Source of the DNA: Sulfurospirillum tamanense
Lineage (GTDB): Bacteria > Campylobacterota > Campylobacteria > Campylobacterales > Campylobacteraceae
Assembly: GCF_016937535.1 (NCBI RefSeq)
Contig: NZ_JAFHKK010000012.1
Coordinates: 1 to 64,000 of the forward strand
Length of the DNA: 64,000 nucleotides
Direction: 5' to 3'
How positions within the stretch are numbered: position 1 is the stretch's first letter; each line of letters opens with the position of its first letter. Shown piece by piece: positions 1 through 9,219 of this stretch. A program made the translations under genes and the position numbers. A model generated the notes under the pieces. It saw nothing but the letters and a program-made list of their open reading frames with translations. It ran no database searches and had not been told where the DNA came from.

Positions 1-1
1 T

Positions 2-1168
2 ATTGATGGGTTTAAAAACATAAACGACAGTTTTGAACACAGTGTTGGAGACAAACTGCTCATCGCTTTTGTCAAAAGGGTGCAATATCTTTTGGGCTAT
101 CGCTCCTCAATAGGCAGATTAAGCGCGGATCAATTTGTTGTATTTAAAAAAGTGGACTCTTTTGAAAGCAGCGGACATAAGATTAAAACCATGCTAGATG
201 AGCTACAAAAACCCTTTGAAATAGAAGATAAACAAATCAGTATCACTGTAAGTATTGGGGCGAGTTTGGCGCCAACGGATGGACGCAGTGGGGCATTGTT
301 GATTAAAAATGCGGATACGGCAAGGCACAAAGTAAAGCAAGAGGGCAGGAGTGGCTACACGTTTTTTAAAGACGAAATGACGCGACTCTCTTATGAGCGT
401 GTTTTGATGATAAACGCCCTTCGTGAGGCGATAGAAAAAGAAGATTTTACGCTTTTTTATCAGCCTCTTCAGGAGCTAAATTCGGGCAAGATTGTGGGTG
501 TTGAGGGGTTGTTGCGCTGGGAGAGCGAAGCTTTTGGGTCGGTTGCTCCTGCTAAGTTTATCCCTCTTGTGGAAGAGACAAAACTCATTGTTCCGTTGGG
601 TGCTTGGGTCATTAACGAAGCATGCCGGCAACTTGCATTGTGGAAAGAAAACCCCTTAACCAAGACGCTCACGCTTGCTATTAATATTTCAGGAGTACAA
701 CTTTACCACTGTGATCTTTTCAAAATACTCCAACACGCTGTGCATACGTTTAAGATAGACCCGCATCTTTTGAAACTTGAAATCACCGAATCGACCATGA
801 TGAACGCTTCCAATGAGACGGTGGGGCTCTTGCAAAAAATCAAAAACATGGGCATAGCGCTTAGTATTGATGATTTTGGGACGGGGTACTCTTCTCTTGC
901 AAGGCTCAAAAAACTCCCCGTGGATGTGCTCAAAGTCGACAGGAGTTTTACGGTGGATATTCCCCAAGACCAAGATGCGTGCATGTTGGCAAAATCCATT
1001 TTGTCCATCGCAAAGCAGATGCGACTTGGCGTGATTGTTGAAGGAGTTGAGACCAAAGAGCAACGCGCGTTTTATGAAAAAGAGAAGGGCTGTGTCCTTC
1101 AGGGGTACTTCCTTGCTAAACCCATGCCCATAGAGGCGCTAGAAGAGTGGCTAAAAAACCACGTATAA
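2..1168 (+). CDS. EAL-domain cyclic-di-GMP phosphodiesterase with degenerate GGDEF domain (5' end outside window)
   Basis: The open frame runs in from the left edge, so the start and any sensor domain are missing. The first ~120 visible residues are a GGDEF fold (DGFKNINDSF, then LSADQF where GGDEF should be), so the cyclase site is degenerate. The rest is an EAL domain: FYQPL, EGLLRW in place of EALLRW, NISGVQL, EITES, DDFGTGYSS, LKVDRSF, EGVET and QGYFLAKP. All metal- and substrate-binding acidic residues I expect are present, so it probably hydrolyses c-di-GMP, with the GGDEF part perhaps only binding GTP. A TATAAT hexamer overlaps its stop codon and may serve the next gene. Confidence 0.88.
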   Translation: MDGFKNINDSFEHSVGDKLLIAFVKRVQYLLGYRSSIGRLSADQFVVFKKVDSFESSGHKIKTMLDELQKPFEIEDKQISITVSIGASLAPTDGRSGALLIKNADTARHKVKQEGRSGYTFFKDEMTRLSYERVLMINALREAIEKEDFTLFYQPLQELNSGKIVGVEGLLRWESEAFGSVAPAKFIPLVEETKLIVPLGAWVINEACRQLALWKENPLTKTLTLAINISGVQLYHCDLFKILQHAVHTFKIDPHLLKLEITESTMMNASNETVGLLQKIKNMGIALSIDDFGTGYSSLARLKKLPVDVLKVDRSFTVDIPQDQDACMLAKSILSIAKQMRLGVIVEGVETKEQRAFYEKEKGCVLQGYFLAKPMPIEALEEWLKNHV

Positions 1169-1191
1169 TCCCTTACATGTAAAGGAACTTT

Positions 1192-2316
1192 ATGCGGTGT
1201 GATACGTTAACCTCGTTTATGGTGATGGATATTGTGCGCGAAGCCTCACAGTACGACGACGCGATTCATTTTGAGATAGGACAACCCGACCTTGCACCCT
1301 CGCCAAAGGTGCTAAGTGCTTTGCAAGAGGCAATAGGAAAAACGGCGTACACGGAGAGCTTGGGATTGTTGGCGCTGAGGCAAAAAATCGCACGTTATTA
1401 TGCTGTGACTCATGGCGTGGACGTGCCCAGTGAACGCATCGTGCTCACTCCTGGCACGAGTGGGGCTTTTGTGATTGCTTATGCGCTAGCGCTTTCTAAG
1501 GGAGAGCGGCTTGGCCTGAGCGACCCTTCGTATCCGTGCTATAAAAACGTGGCGCAGGTGCTGGACATAGAGCCTTATTTTATGCCCATTTCCAAAGAAG
1601 ACAGCTACCAGCTAACGCCTTTACATGTAAAGGGAAAAGGGCTGCATGCCTTGCAAATTTCTTCCCCCGCAAACCCTACAGGCAATCTTTATGACCCGAA
1701 CACTTTAAGCGCACTAATCGCTACATGTAAAGAAGAAAAAATAGCCTTTATTTCTGATGAACTGTATCATGGATTGACCTATGGAACAAAAGCACATACG
1801 GCGTTGGAGTTTGACAAGGACGCGTATGTGATTAATGGATTTTCCAAGTACTACTGTTTGCCGGGATTTCGCTTGGGGTGGGTGATTGTTCCTCAAAACA
1901 AGGTTAGAGAGGCGGAGAAGTTGGCGCAAAATCTCTTTATTTGCCCTGCAACATTAAGCCAATATGCTGCCCTTGAAGCGTTTGACGCGGCGCATTTGGA
2001 GAACGTACGCAGGGTATTTGAGGAACGACGTGATTATCTCTATGGCGCTCTTTCCCCTCTTTTTTCTATCGACGCAGCACCCGAGGGGGCTTTTTATCTG
2101 TGGGCAGATGTCTCCAAATACACAGACGACAGTACTGCTTTTGCCAAAAAAATGTTAGAAGAAATTCACGTGGCAGTAACGCCTGGAGCGGATTTTGGCA
2201 CAAATCAAACGCATTTATACGTGCGTTTTGCCTACACGCGAGACATTGCACATATGAAAGAAGGGGTGGCACGCATCAAAAAATGGCTTGGGAGGCACCT
2301 GCCTCCCAAGCACTAA
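1192..2316 (+). CDS. PLP-dependent class I/II aminotransferase
   Basis: 374 residues, fold type I aminotransferase of the aspartate-aminotransferase-like group. Visible: ATPGTSG-like LTPGTSGAF for PLP phosphate contact, [17 protein letters not shown], the Schiff-base lysine Lys219 in [11 protein letters not shown], and FRLGW. The usual substrate is an amino acid/2-oxoacid pair, but the specific one cannot be told from sequence. The ATG is preceded by AAAGGA at 1181-1186, which overlaps the right arm of a TTACATGTAA palindrome (1173-1182). Two more copies of the palindrome or its variant lie in the gene (1621, 1721). Its 3' end overlaps the convergent chemoreceptor gene by 4 bp. Confidence 0.85.
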   Translation: MRCDTLTSFMVMDIVREASQYDDAIHFEIGQPDLAPSPKVLSALQEAIGKTAYTESLGLLALRQKIARYYAVTHGVDVPSERIVLTPGTSGAFVIAYALALSKGERLGLSDPSYPCYKNVAQVLDIEPYFMPISKEDSYQLTPLHVKGKGLHALQISSPANPTGNLYDPNTLSALIATCKEEKIAFISDELYHGLTYGTKAHTALEFDKDAYVINGFSKYYCLPGFRLGWVIVPQNKVREAEKLAQNLFICPATLSQYAALEAFDAAHLENVRRVFEERRDYLYGALSPLFSIDAAPEGAFYLWADVSKYTDDSTAFAKKMLEEIHVAVTPGADFGTNQTHLYVRFAYTRDIAHMKEGVARIKKWLGRHLPPKH

Positions 2317-4307
2317 GTTCTAAACTGAGAAAGTTTGGTGTTGAGGGTTTCACTCATGGTGCTGAGGTGGTTGGCGGCACTGCTCATCTCTTCCACACTG
2401 CGCGCATTTTCGCCCGAAAGGGTGTTGATTTGGCCAATGGTTTCGATAACCTCTTTTACCTTCTCGCCACTTTGGACGTAATCATTGACCGTGGATTCGC
2501 TCATAGTGATAGCTTTTTTCATCACTTGGGCCATTTGAGAGATTTTTGCCTCTACGGTTTGAGAGACAGAAGCTAACTCTTCCACTTTTTTAGCGTTTGT
2601 GTTCATGCCTTCGCTAGATTCGGTGATGGATTGGACGATGACATTGATGGTAGCGTTAATCTCGGTGAGGGATTTTTGAGTGCGTTCTGCCAGTTTCCGT
2701 ACTTCATCGGCCACAACAGCAAAGCCACGTCCGTGCTCTCCTGCGCGCGCCGCTTCGATGGCAGCATTGAGGGCGAGTAAGTTGGTTTGTTCAGCGATGT
2801 CAGAGATGACGGTGAGAATGTCTTTGACTTGACTCGCTTCACTGCTTAAATGTTCAATGCGGCGTGCCATTTCAATTTCATTATGGGCGCTGTGTTGGAT
2901 TTCGCTATTGAGGTGCAAGATAGACTCATTGGCTTCGCCAACATACCCAAGGGCCTTGGAGAGCTCCTCTTTGTTGGTTTTGGCTTTTTCAATGGAGGTT
3001 TGCATCTCGTTGCGAATGTGCTTGGATTGTTCGGTGGTGGTGCTGACAAGGTGGGTTGTCTCTTCGACGCGCTTGCCTGTTTGCATGGTGGTGGAAGAAA
3101 ATTCATTGGCAATGGAAGAGTTTTCACTAGAGACAGATTTAATTTCTGTAATAGTGGTGCGTACTTTTTCAATGAAATGGTTAATCTGCTCGCTCACAAG
3201 GGCCACTTCATCATCTCCTTTGACGGCCATTTTGCGGGTCAAGTCGCCTTCACCCGAAGCGATGTCTTTAACATTGTCGCGCAAAGCATTAAGAGGCTTG
3301 GCAATCATGCGTTGGGCCAAAAAGGTGTTAATGGCAACCAGTAAAAGGGTGAGGATAATAATGCCAATGATTAGGGTTTTTTCAATCTCATAAACCACGG
3401 CCATAAATTCATCCATATTTGCACTTGCCACAATAACCCAGTTGAGTTTTTCAAAAGCAGAAGTAATATAAAACTTATGAGTCCCTTGGTAGGTGTCTTC
3501 AAAGCTCCCTCCAATGTTGGCCATGATTTTGCTATAGGTTTGGAGACTATCGGCAGGTTTTCCCTCAAGAGTTGGGTGAATTTCTACGACATTGGTGCGG
3601 GTGTTTAGGATGTAGTAGTAGCCATTTTCGCCAATCTTAATCTCTTTGAGGCTTTGCTTAACGCCTTGAAATGCATCGGTGAAATTGTACCCAATAAACA
3701 AGATACCAATAAGCTCTTTTTCAGGATTGTAGATAGGGGAGTAGCGGGTCATGTAGTCTTTGCCAAATAAGCGGGCAATGCCGATGTAGGTTTCTCCTTT
3801 TATGATGGGCGCGTAAGCGGGAGAGTTTTTGCCCAGAAACGTTCCCATGGCACGGTCACCGTTTTCTTTGCGCAAAGAAGTGGTGATGCGTAAAAAATCA
3901 TCCCCTACTTTGGCAAACACTGTTGCTACAGCGCCACTGCCTGCGGTAAAGTCATCTACAACCGTAAAATCGTTGTTTAAAATGGTGGGCCCACTGATCA
4001 TCGCAGGTACATCGATGCCTGCAACGGGAACATTCATGCTTTGGACTTGGTTGAAAGTGTTATAGCGCCCAAAGGATTGCTCTAAAACAGAGTAAAGGAC
4101 ATTGGTACTGCTAAGGCTTTCGTTGTAAAACACGTCAAGCATTTTATTGGCCATGACAAGATTTTCACTGATGCCATTTTTAGCATCTTCTGCAATTTGG
4201 CTCTTAAGGACATAGTCTAGATAAAGTACGTTGCCGCCCATGGCAAGCACAAGAATAAAGGCAAGAAAAGTAGAGATTTTCCCCCCGATAGTTTTAAAAT
4301 AATTCAC
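2313..4307 (-). CDS. Methyl-accepting chemotaxis protein with periplasmic Cache sensor
   Basis: Transmembrane chemoreceptor that passes ligand binding to the CheA kinase. I start it at GTG 4307 (664 aa) because a strong TAGGAGGG ribosome site lies 6 bases upstream (4313-4320); longer reading upstream would lack one. TM1 is about residues 10-31, a Cache_3/Cache_2-type periplasmic domain about 32-309, TM2 about 310-331, then HAMP and a long coiled coil with the conserved signalling tip ([37 protein letters not shown]). No C-terminal CheR-docking pentapeptide is seen; it ends NTKLSQFRT. The ligand is not predictable. It has its own sigma-70-like promoter upstream. Confidence 0.93.
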   Translation of the reverse strand: MNYFKTIGGKISTFLAFILVLAMGGNVLYLDYVLKSQIAEDAKNGISENLVMANKMLDVFYNESLSSTNVLYSVLEQSFGRYNTFNQVQSMNVPVAGIDVPAMISGPTILNNDFTVVDDFTAGSGAVATVFAKVGDDFLRITTSLRKENGDRAMGTFLGKNSPAYAPIIKGETYIGIARLFGKDYMTRYSPIYNPEKELIGILFIGYNFTDAFQGVKQSLKEIKIGENGYYYILNTRTNVVEIHPTLEGKPADSLQTYSKIMANIGGSFEDTYQGTHKFYITSAFEKLNWVIVASANMDEFMAVVYEIEKTLIIGIIILTLLLVAINTFLAQRMIAKPLNALRDNVKDIASGEGDLTRKMAVKGDDEVALVSEQINHFIEKVRTTITEIKSVSSENSSIANEFSSTTMQTGKRVEETTHLVSTTTEQSKHIRNEMQTSIEKAKTNKEELSKALGYVGEANESILHLNSEIQHSAHNEIEMARRIEHLSSEASQVKDILTVISDIAEQTNLLALNAAIEAARAGEHGRGFAVVADEVRKLAERTQKSLTEINATINVIVQSITESSEGMNTNAKKVEELASVSQTVEAKISQMAQVMKKAITMSESTVNDYVQSGEKVKEVIETIGQINTLSGENARSVEEMSSAANHLSTMSETLNTKLSQFRT

Positions 4308-4345
4308 AACAACCCTCCTACGGAACAATGATGATAATTTTAAAA

Positions 4346-4375
4346 AGTATATCCTAAATGACAAGCATATGACAA
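4346..4375 (-). promoter_or_regulatory. Candidate sigma-70 promoter of the chemoreceptor gene
   Basis: Read on the minus strand: -35 TTGTCA (4375-4370), an 18-base spacer, and -10 TATACT (4351-4346), about 38 bases before the GTG start at 4307. The spacing and both hexamers fit a vegetative promoter; no experimental support. Confidence 0.5.
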
Positions 4376-4397
4376 GAAATTTTACGTGTAAGGCGTA

Positions 4398-5414
4398 TTA
4401 CCGCGAAAGAGCGAAGCCTATGCTAACCCGATTGGTCAGTTTGTCGTAATCAATTAAGCTTTCACCATAACCATAGTAATACTGAATAAACCCAAAAACA
4501 CCAGATTCTAGAAGTGGGAAGCTCCACTCTAGGGCTACGCCACTACGGTTGTTGGAGGTGTGGAGGTTGTTGGTGAGTGTGGCTTTAAAGAGATTTTTCC
4601 CCTTGGGGTAGAGCAAGGTAAGGTCGCCGTAGCCGAGGTAATCATGAATGTCAGGATTGTCATCTTTGTCTGATTCGCGCAAGCGGTACCATACTCTTGG
4701 GGTTACAAAAACGGTACCAATTTGTAAAATCGTGCTGGCATACAAGCGGTCCCAGGAGCGGGATTTTTGGCCATCTTGGCCGTTGGATTGGTGAAGATAA
4801 CCAAATTTAAAGGCTTTAAAGGTGCTTCCATCGCCCTTGTAAGGAACGGTTACAAAAAACTCAGGCTGGTAGTTGGTTTCCCGAAAAGGGGAGGACTCTT
4901 GGAGGATTTGCCACCACGCAGTTTGGGTGTAGCCAAAAGAGTAGCTCTCGTCTAGCCCAAGCCAATCATGCCCTAGCTCTTTTTGAAAACTAAACTGAAA
5001 TTTTGTCTCGGTTTTCTTACGGCCACTGCTTGCGCGCCCGTCATAGCTAAAGGGGGCAAGGTAATTGGTGTGGTAGGGGATGAGTCCAAATGTTCCAGAG
5101 ATCATTTGAAGGATGGTCTCTTGGGCGTCCCCGTCTTCAATAGGGTCAAGGTGCGCACTGTAGGCCTTGGCGCGCTCGTATTGGCGCACATAAGGCGGTA
5201 TGGCTTGAAGCCTCTTTTCAAGGGCTGCAGGAGTTTCCTTGGGTTGAGGCGAGGCTGGATTTGTTGAAGCTAGGGCGGCTTTTTTGTACCACTCCATGGC
5301 ATTTTGAATGTCGCCTTTGGCTTCGTACTCGCGCGCTATTTCGATCATATCAGACTGGGCAAACGCAACACAAGCTCCCGCAAAGAGTGCTAAAAATAGT
5401 ATAAGCTTGGGCAT
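4398..5414 (-). CDS. pldA: Outer-membrane phospholipase A (PldA)
   Basis: 338 residues. Signal peptide about 1-19 (hydrophobic stretch ending AFAQ), then a charged N-terminal extension with a TPR-like piece (AREYEAKGDIQNAMEWYKKA), then the 12-strand barrel of OMPLA. Catalytic residues are visible as His208 and Ser210 in YLHQSNGQ, followed by SRSWDR, with a later asparagine in NNRSGVALEW for the triad. It hydrolyses acyl chains of phospholipids that reach the outer leaflet, usually as a calcium-dependent dimer. Its ATG overlaps the TAA of the upstream Dabb gene by one base, so the two are probably co-transcribed. The N-terminal repeat-like region is longer than in E. coli PldA. Confidence 0.92.
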   Translation of the reverse strand: MPKLILFLALFAGACVAFAQSDMIEIAREYEAKGDIQNAMEWYKKAALASTNPASPQPKETPAALEKRLQAIPPYVRQYERAKAYSAHLDPIEDGDAQETILQMISGTFGLIPYHTNYLAPFSYDGRASSGRKKTETKFQFSFQKELGHDWLGLDESYSFGYTQTAWWQILQESSPFRETNYQPEFFVTVPYKGDGSTFKAFKFGYLHQSNGQDGQKSRSWDRLYASTILQIGTVFVTPRVWYRLRESDKDDNPDIHDYLGYGDLTLLYPKGKNLFKATLTNNLHTSNNRSGVALEWSFPLLESGVFGFIQYYYGYGESLIDYDKLTNRVSIGFALSR

Positions 5415-5701
5415 TAGTACTCGTAATCTACTACTTTGGTTTGGGTGTTGATGGATTTTAAAAACGTTACGACCTCTACATGTACAGGGTCGACAGCGTA
5501 GCGTGCTAAATCCTCTTTGGTGTAAAAATCTGTGATGAGTGCCAAATCAAACGCGCGCTCTTGGTCGCAAAAATTCACGCCTACTTCGATGTGGCTTAAG
5601 TAAGGAATCTTGCCCTGCATGCTCATGATGCGCGCTTTTACAGCCTCTTTGTTGGCCTCAGAGTTGTCTTCGAGTTTAAAAAAAACGATGTGTTTAATCA
5701 T
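5414..5701 (-). CDS. Dabb (stress-response A/B barrel) domain protein
   Basis: 95 residues, the ferredoxin-like dimeric A+B barrel family: MIKHIVFFKL at the start, then SHIEVGVNF, LALITDF, and a YAVDPVHVEVVTFLK segment with the family's conserved histidine region. Members form small dimers; some bind small organic ligands, but the role in this bacterium is unknown. AAGGAG lies 5 bases before the ATG. It precedes pldA with a one-base overlap. A one-mismatch relative of the window's palindrome (CTACATGTAC, 5476-5485) is inside it. Confidence 0.85.
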   Translation of the reverse strand: MIKHIVFFKLEDNSEANKEAVKARIMSMQGKIPYLSHIEVGVNFCDQERAFDLALITDFYTKEDLARYAVDPVHVEVVTFLKSINTQTKVVDYEY

Positions 5702-5758
5702 GGGTTACTCCTTTTTTCAAGTAGGATAGCACAAGAAAGGTTAAAGGTCGCATGTAAT

Positions 5759-6319
5759 CTACAGCGCCGCTTCGTATTCGTGCGGGTGGTTGAGGTTGGT
5801 AAAGGGCGCGGTTTCATCAAATTCCACATACACCGCGTTGGCGCGTTCTAGTAAGATACCCAGTTTATGGTCTCCTTGGCAGGCCAAAGTGTTGGCAAGA
5901 GGAGCAAGGGAGCTGTGGTAGAGGCCACACAAAGGGTGGCGGGTGTGCGGGTCGCGGGGGATGAGTGCGTTGGCGTGGGTGGCTTGGGCGGCCTTCCATA
6001 GGGCCTCAATGTGTTTTTTTTCCACAAACGGGGCGTCCACACTCAGGCAAAAAACATAGGTGTCAGTAAAGTGTTCTAACACCGAAGAAAGCGCGACCAT
6101 GGGTGAAAAGCTCTCTTGTTCGGTGTCTAAAATGAGCGAAAATTCTCCGTTAAATTTGTCGGTTTTGGTGCTTACATGTAAGGAGCTAAACAGCGGCAAA
6201 AGGCGGGAGGCTTGGTAGTGGGTGAGGGTGGCGTGTCCGTGAAAAGGGAGCAAGGATTTGTCTTGCCCCATGCGCGAACTTTTTCCCCCGGCGATGATGA
6301 CACAGGGGAAGGGAAACAT
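5759..6319 (-). CDS. mobA: Molybdenum cofactor guanylyltransferase MobA
   Basis: 186 residues, nucleotidyltransferase fold. It joins GMP to molybdopterin to make the MGD form of molybdenum cofactor used by DMSO-reductase-family enzymes such as periplasmic nitrate reductase and formate dehydrogenase. The signature IIAGGKSSRMGQDKSLL sits at residues 8-24; the catalytic metal-binding aspartate is in LSVDAPF, and ALIPRD and HPLCGLYH follow as in MobA. Its ATG overlaps the leuC stop at 6319, so it is translated behind leuC although the pathways are unrelated. No other Moa/Moe gene is in the window. Confidence 0.9.
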   Translation of the reverse strand: MFPFPCVIIAGGKSSRMGQDKSLLPFHGHATLTHYQASRLLPLFSSLHVSTKTDKFNGEFSLILDTEQESFSPMVALSSVLEHFTDTYVFCLSVDAPFVEKKHIEALWKAAQATHANALIPRDPHTRHPLCGLYHSSLAPLANTLACQGDHKLGILLERANAVYVEFDETAPFTNLNHPHEYEAAL

Positions 6320-7584
6320 TATAAATCCCTTGGGTCGGCGATTTTCCCAGCAATGGCAGAAGCGGCTGCTACTGCGGAGTTGGCCAAATAAATCTCACTG
6401 GTGCGGTCTCCCATGCGGCCCACAAAGTTGCGGTTGGTGGTGGCCACACAACGCTCTCCTTTGCCTAAAATCCCCATGTAGCCACCAAGACATGCGCCGC
6501 AGGTGGGGTTGGAAAACACGCCGCCTGCTTCGATGAAGATGTCTACGAGCCCTTCTTTTTGGGCTTGTTGGGCGATTTTTTGGGTCGCTGGGGTGATGAT
6601 GAGGCGGGTTTTGCGCGCCACACGTTTACCCTTTAAAATCTCCGCGGCGATGCGTAGGTCGCTGATGCGTCCGTTGGTGCAACTGCCGATGAAAACTTGG
6701 TCGATGGCCAAATCGTCTTTGACTGCTTGGCGCACGCTTTTGCCATTACTGGGCAAGAACGGATACGCGATAACAGGGTCAAGGTTGCTCACGTCCACTT
6801 CGAGGGTTTGCACATACGTCGCGTCGGCGTCAGAATAAAAATACTTGGGCTGACGGGGTAAAGTTTTGTCCGCTAAAAAGGCTTTGGTGATCTCATCTGC
6901 AGCGATGATGCCGTTTTTGGCACCCGCTTCGATGGCCATGTTGCACAAACTAAAGCGGTCGTCCATCTTTAAATGTGCAATAGCATCGCCCATGAATTCG
7001 AGGCTTTTGTACAGGGCGCCGTCCACCCCGATTTGGCGGATGATTTCAAGGATGAGGTCTTTGCCGTAAATGTGCTGACCAGGTTTTCCTGTAAAGACCA
7101 CGCGGATGGCTTCGGGTACTTTAAACCAGTTGCGCCCTGTAATCATCGCATAGGCCAAATCCGTCGAACCCATGCCCGTAGCAAAGGTGCCAAGGGCGCC
7201 GTGGGTACAGGTATGGCTGTCTGCGCCGATGATGACGTCGCCTGGGACGATGAGTCCTTTTTCAGGCAAAAGGGCGTGTTCGATACCCATGTCTTTTTCG
7301 TCAAAATAGTGCTTCAAGTCGTGCTTGTAGGCAAACTCACGGCTGATTTTAGCTTGGTTGGCACTAGCGATGTCTTTGGCGGGAATGTAGTGGTCCATGA
7401 CGATGGAAAAACCGTCGGGATTGGCCAGTGTGGTCGCGCCACTTTCTTCAAAGGCACGGATGGAAATGGGCGTGGTGATGTCGTTGCCGATGACCATGTC
7501 GATGGGGCTTTGGACGATTTGGCCAGCTTTTGCTTCAAGGGCACAGTGGTCGGAGAAGATTTTTTCGGTGATGGTTTGTTGCAT
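6319..7584 (-). CDS. leuC: 3-isopropylmalate dehydratase large subunit
   Basis: 421 residues, the shorter bacterial/archaeal LeuC (HacA-like) type of the aconitase family. It isomerises 2- to 3-isopropylmalate in leucine synthesis with a [4Fe-4S] cluster. Visible: GADSHTCTHGALG, IGSCTNGRISDL and NPTCGACLGGYMG, which carry the three cluster cysteines, and NRNFVGRMG near the end. It needs the small subunit LeuD, which is not next to it; the neighbour downstream is mobA. The gene is the first of its unit, starting just after the foldback element in the intergenic region. Confidence 0.93.
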   Translation of the reverse strand: MQQTITEKIFSDHCALEAKAGQIVQSPIDMVIGNDITTPISIRAFEESGATTLANPDGFSIVMDHYIPAKDIASANQAKISREFAYKHDLKHYFDEKDMGIEHALLPEKGLIVPGDVIIGADSHTCTHGALGTFATGMGSTDLAYAMITGRNWFKVPEAIRVVFTGKPGQHIYGKDLILEIIRQIGVDGALYKSLEFMGDAIAHLKMDDRFSLCNMAIEAGAKNGIIAADEITKAFLADKTLPRQPKYFYSDADATYVQTLEVDVSNLDPVIAYPFLPSNGKSVRQAVKDDLAIDQVFIGSCTNGRISDLRIAAEILKGKRVARKTRLIITPATQKIAQQAQKEGLVDIFIEAGGVFSNPTCGACLGGYMGILGKGERCVATTNRNFVGRMGDRTSEIYLANSAVAAASAIAGKIADPRDL

Positions 7585-7608
7585 GGGAACCTCGTTAATG
7601 GCGATGCG

Positions 7609-7780
7609 CGTGCCTAGTGTCTCTCATTTGGGAAAGTTGCGTTTTTTCCTGCGGAGCGCTAAAGCGGTCTCTTTGGATGGCAAAACTCGGCTACGCCTCA
7701 AACAGTTGCCATCCATCCCAAGGGACCAGACACCCCTTTAGCTAAAAACGCAAATCCCTGCTTCGTGCCACTAGGCACAC
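7609..7780. repeat. Large foldback (nested inverted-repeat) element in the leuC-rqcH gap
   Basis: The 306-bp gap 7585-7890 is mostly one imperfect inverted repeat. Matching arms, outside to inside: GTGCCTAGTG (7610-7619) with CACTAGGCAC (7769-7778); TTGCGTTTTT (7637-7646) with AAAAACGCAA (7744-7753), flanked by GGGA/TCCC; GGTCTCTT near 7667 with AAGGGACC near 7720; and a perfect GGATGGCAA (7675-7683) with TTGCCATCC (7706-7714) closing a 22-base loop. The whole could fold as a ~170-nt hairpin RNA on either strand. It has no ORF I can support. It may be a MITE-like element or a structured RNA. Confidence 0.75.
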
Positions 7781-7826
7781 GTTTAAAAATTGGGTCGATT
7801 CTAGCAAAGTTTGGTTTAAAAGCGGG

Positions 7827-7832
7827 TATAAT
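7827..7832 (+). promoter_or_regulatory. Promoter -10 element of rqcH
   Basis: A perfect TATAAT preceded by GCGGG lies 58 bases before the GTG start of rqcH. No clear -35 hexamer is seen, as is common in Campylobacterota sigma-70 promoters. Just upstream is the end of the foldback element. Confidence 0.6.
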
Positions 7833-7890
7833 CGCGTTATAAACCCTCAATAATAGTTTAGCGCCTCGCCCAAAAGAAGGATGTATAGAA

Positions 7891-9216
7891 GTGAAACAGT
7901 ATCAACTCCAAGAACTTGCCCAGTATTTATCCCACTTTCGTAAAATCCACGTTATCGAACGGGTGGATGATATGGTGCTTAAAATCGTGTTTGACCGACA
8001 CGAGCCGCTTTTTTTTGACCTGCGCCGTGGGGATGCCCATGTGTTTATGTGTGAAGATTTTAAACGTGCCAAAGTCTATGGTGCGCCTTTTGATGTGTTG
8101 CTACGCAAGTATTTTGCCAAGGCGACACTCTTACATGTAGAGGTGCCCGAGGGCAATCGCATTATGCGTTTACATGTAAGTGCTAGCAACCAGTACAAGG
8201 CGAGCGAATACGTGTTGCAGTTGGAGTTTACGGGGCGCAATACCAATGTCATTATGTTAGACACCCAAGAGATCGTCCAAGAAGCGTTGCGGCACATTGA
8301 CGCGAGTGTTTCGTTTCGTTCGGTCAAGGTTGGGGAGCCTTTGTTAGCGCTTCCACCGCGGGAATTTTCAGAAACCAAAGCCCCTTTTGTGTTGCCCGAA
8401 GCACTTTTTGAAGCGTATGAAGAGCGCAACAGCGCCAGACTTACCCAGGCGATTTCCCTTAAAAAAGCGCAATTGGCGAAAAAACTGGAGCGTTTTCGTG
8501 CACACTTGGGAAAACTTGAAAGCGAAGAAGAGTTAGAAGCAAAAGCCCAAGTGTTGTACTACGAGGGTTCTTTGGTGTTGGCTAATTTACACCGCATTCC
8601 GCCGTATGCACCGCAGGTTGAAGTGGAAGATTTTGAGCAAAAGCCGTACACATTGAACCTTCCTCCAAACGCCAGAACGCCCCAAGAAGCGGCCAATCTA
8701 CTCTTTTCTCAGGCAAAAAAACTGCGCCAAAAAGCCAGTTCGCTGCACATCGAACGGGAAAATCTAGAAGGAAAGATTGCCTTTTGGGAGCGCCTTGATG
8801 GGGTGCTTGGGCGCGCTAAGAGTGTAGAAGAGTTGAACATTTTATTGCCCAAGCAAACCCACGCCAAAAAGACCCAGCGGGAAAATCTTTCGTATGAGAG
8901 TTTTTACATCGAAGGCCACAAGGTCATGGTGGGAAAAAACGAAAAAGGAAACATTGCCCTGCTTAAGGAGGCGAAAAAAAGTGATGTATGGTTACATGTA
9001 AAGGATATGCCCTCTTCTCATGTCATTATCCGTACCGATAAGCAAAGTGTGCCCTCTCAAGTGCTCTCTTTTGCAGCAAAGTTATGCGTAGAATTTAGCC
9101 AGACTCAAGGGGGAAATTATTTGGTCGATTATACACCCAGACGAAATGTCAAAATGGTGCAAGGTGCCCTTGTGCATTATGTGGAGTATCAGACGCTAAG
9201 CGTCACAAAGGAGTAG
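7891..9216 (+). CDS. rqcH: RqcH/NFACT-family ribosome quality control protein
   Basis: 441 residues. NFACT-N-like region about 1-180 (MRLHVSASNQYK, LEFTGRNTNVIMLD), coiled-coil middle about 185-310 (rich in Lys/Glu, ERENLEGKIAFWERL), and an NFACT-R (DUF814) domain from about 320 with the diagnostic WLHVKDMPSSHVII and YTPRRNVKMVQGA. Family members bind stalled 50S subunits and direct alanine tailing of the nascent chain. It is shorter than Bacillus RqcH (about 570 aa), as in other Campylobacterota by my recollection. Start is GTG with GAAGGAT upstream. Three copies of the palindrome or its variant lie in it, one coding the conserved WLHVKD motif. Confidence 0.88.
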   Translation: MKQYQLQELAQYLSHFRKIHVIERVDDMVLKIVFDRHEPLFFDLRRGDAHVFMCEDFKRAKVYGAPFDVLLRKYFAKATLLHVEVPEGNRIMRLHVSASNQYKASEYVLQLEFTGRNTNVIMLDTQEIVQEALRHIDASVSFRSVKVGEPLLALPPREFSETKAPFVLPEALFEAYEERNSARLTQAISLKKAQLAKKLERFRAHLGKLESEEELEAKAQVLYYEGSLVLANLHRIPPYAPQVEVEDFEQKPYTLNLPPNARTPQEAANLLFSQAKKLRQKASSLHIERENLEGKIAFWERLDGVLGRAKSVEELNILLPKQTHAKKTQRENLSYESFYIEGHKVMVGKNEKGNIALLKEAKKSDVWLHVKDMPSSHVIIRTDKQSVPSQVLSFAAKLCVEFSQTQGGNYLVDYTPRRNVKMVQGALVHYVEYQTLSVTKE

Positions 9217-9219
9217 TCC

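Noticed and set aside
2100-2576. Open frame on the plus strand across the end of the aminotransferase and chemoreceptor genes
   Set aside because: It is a shadow of two confident genes in other frames and shows no family features.
2850-3393. Long plus-strand frames opposite the chemoreceptor
   Set aside because: They mirror the signalling domain of the receptor; no ribosome site and no family match.
7585-7890. Riboswitch or T-box for leuC
   Set aside because: The structure is a single nested inverted repeat without specifier-loop or T-box consensus.
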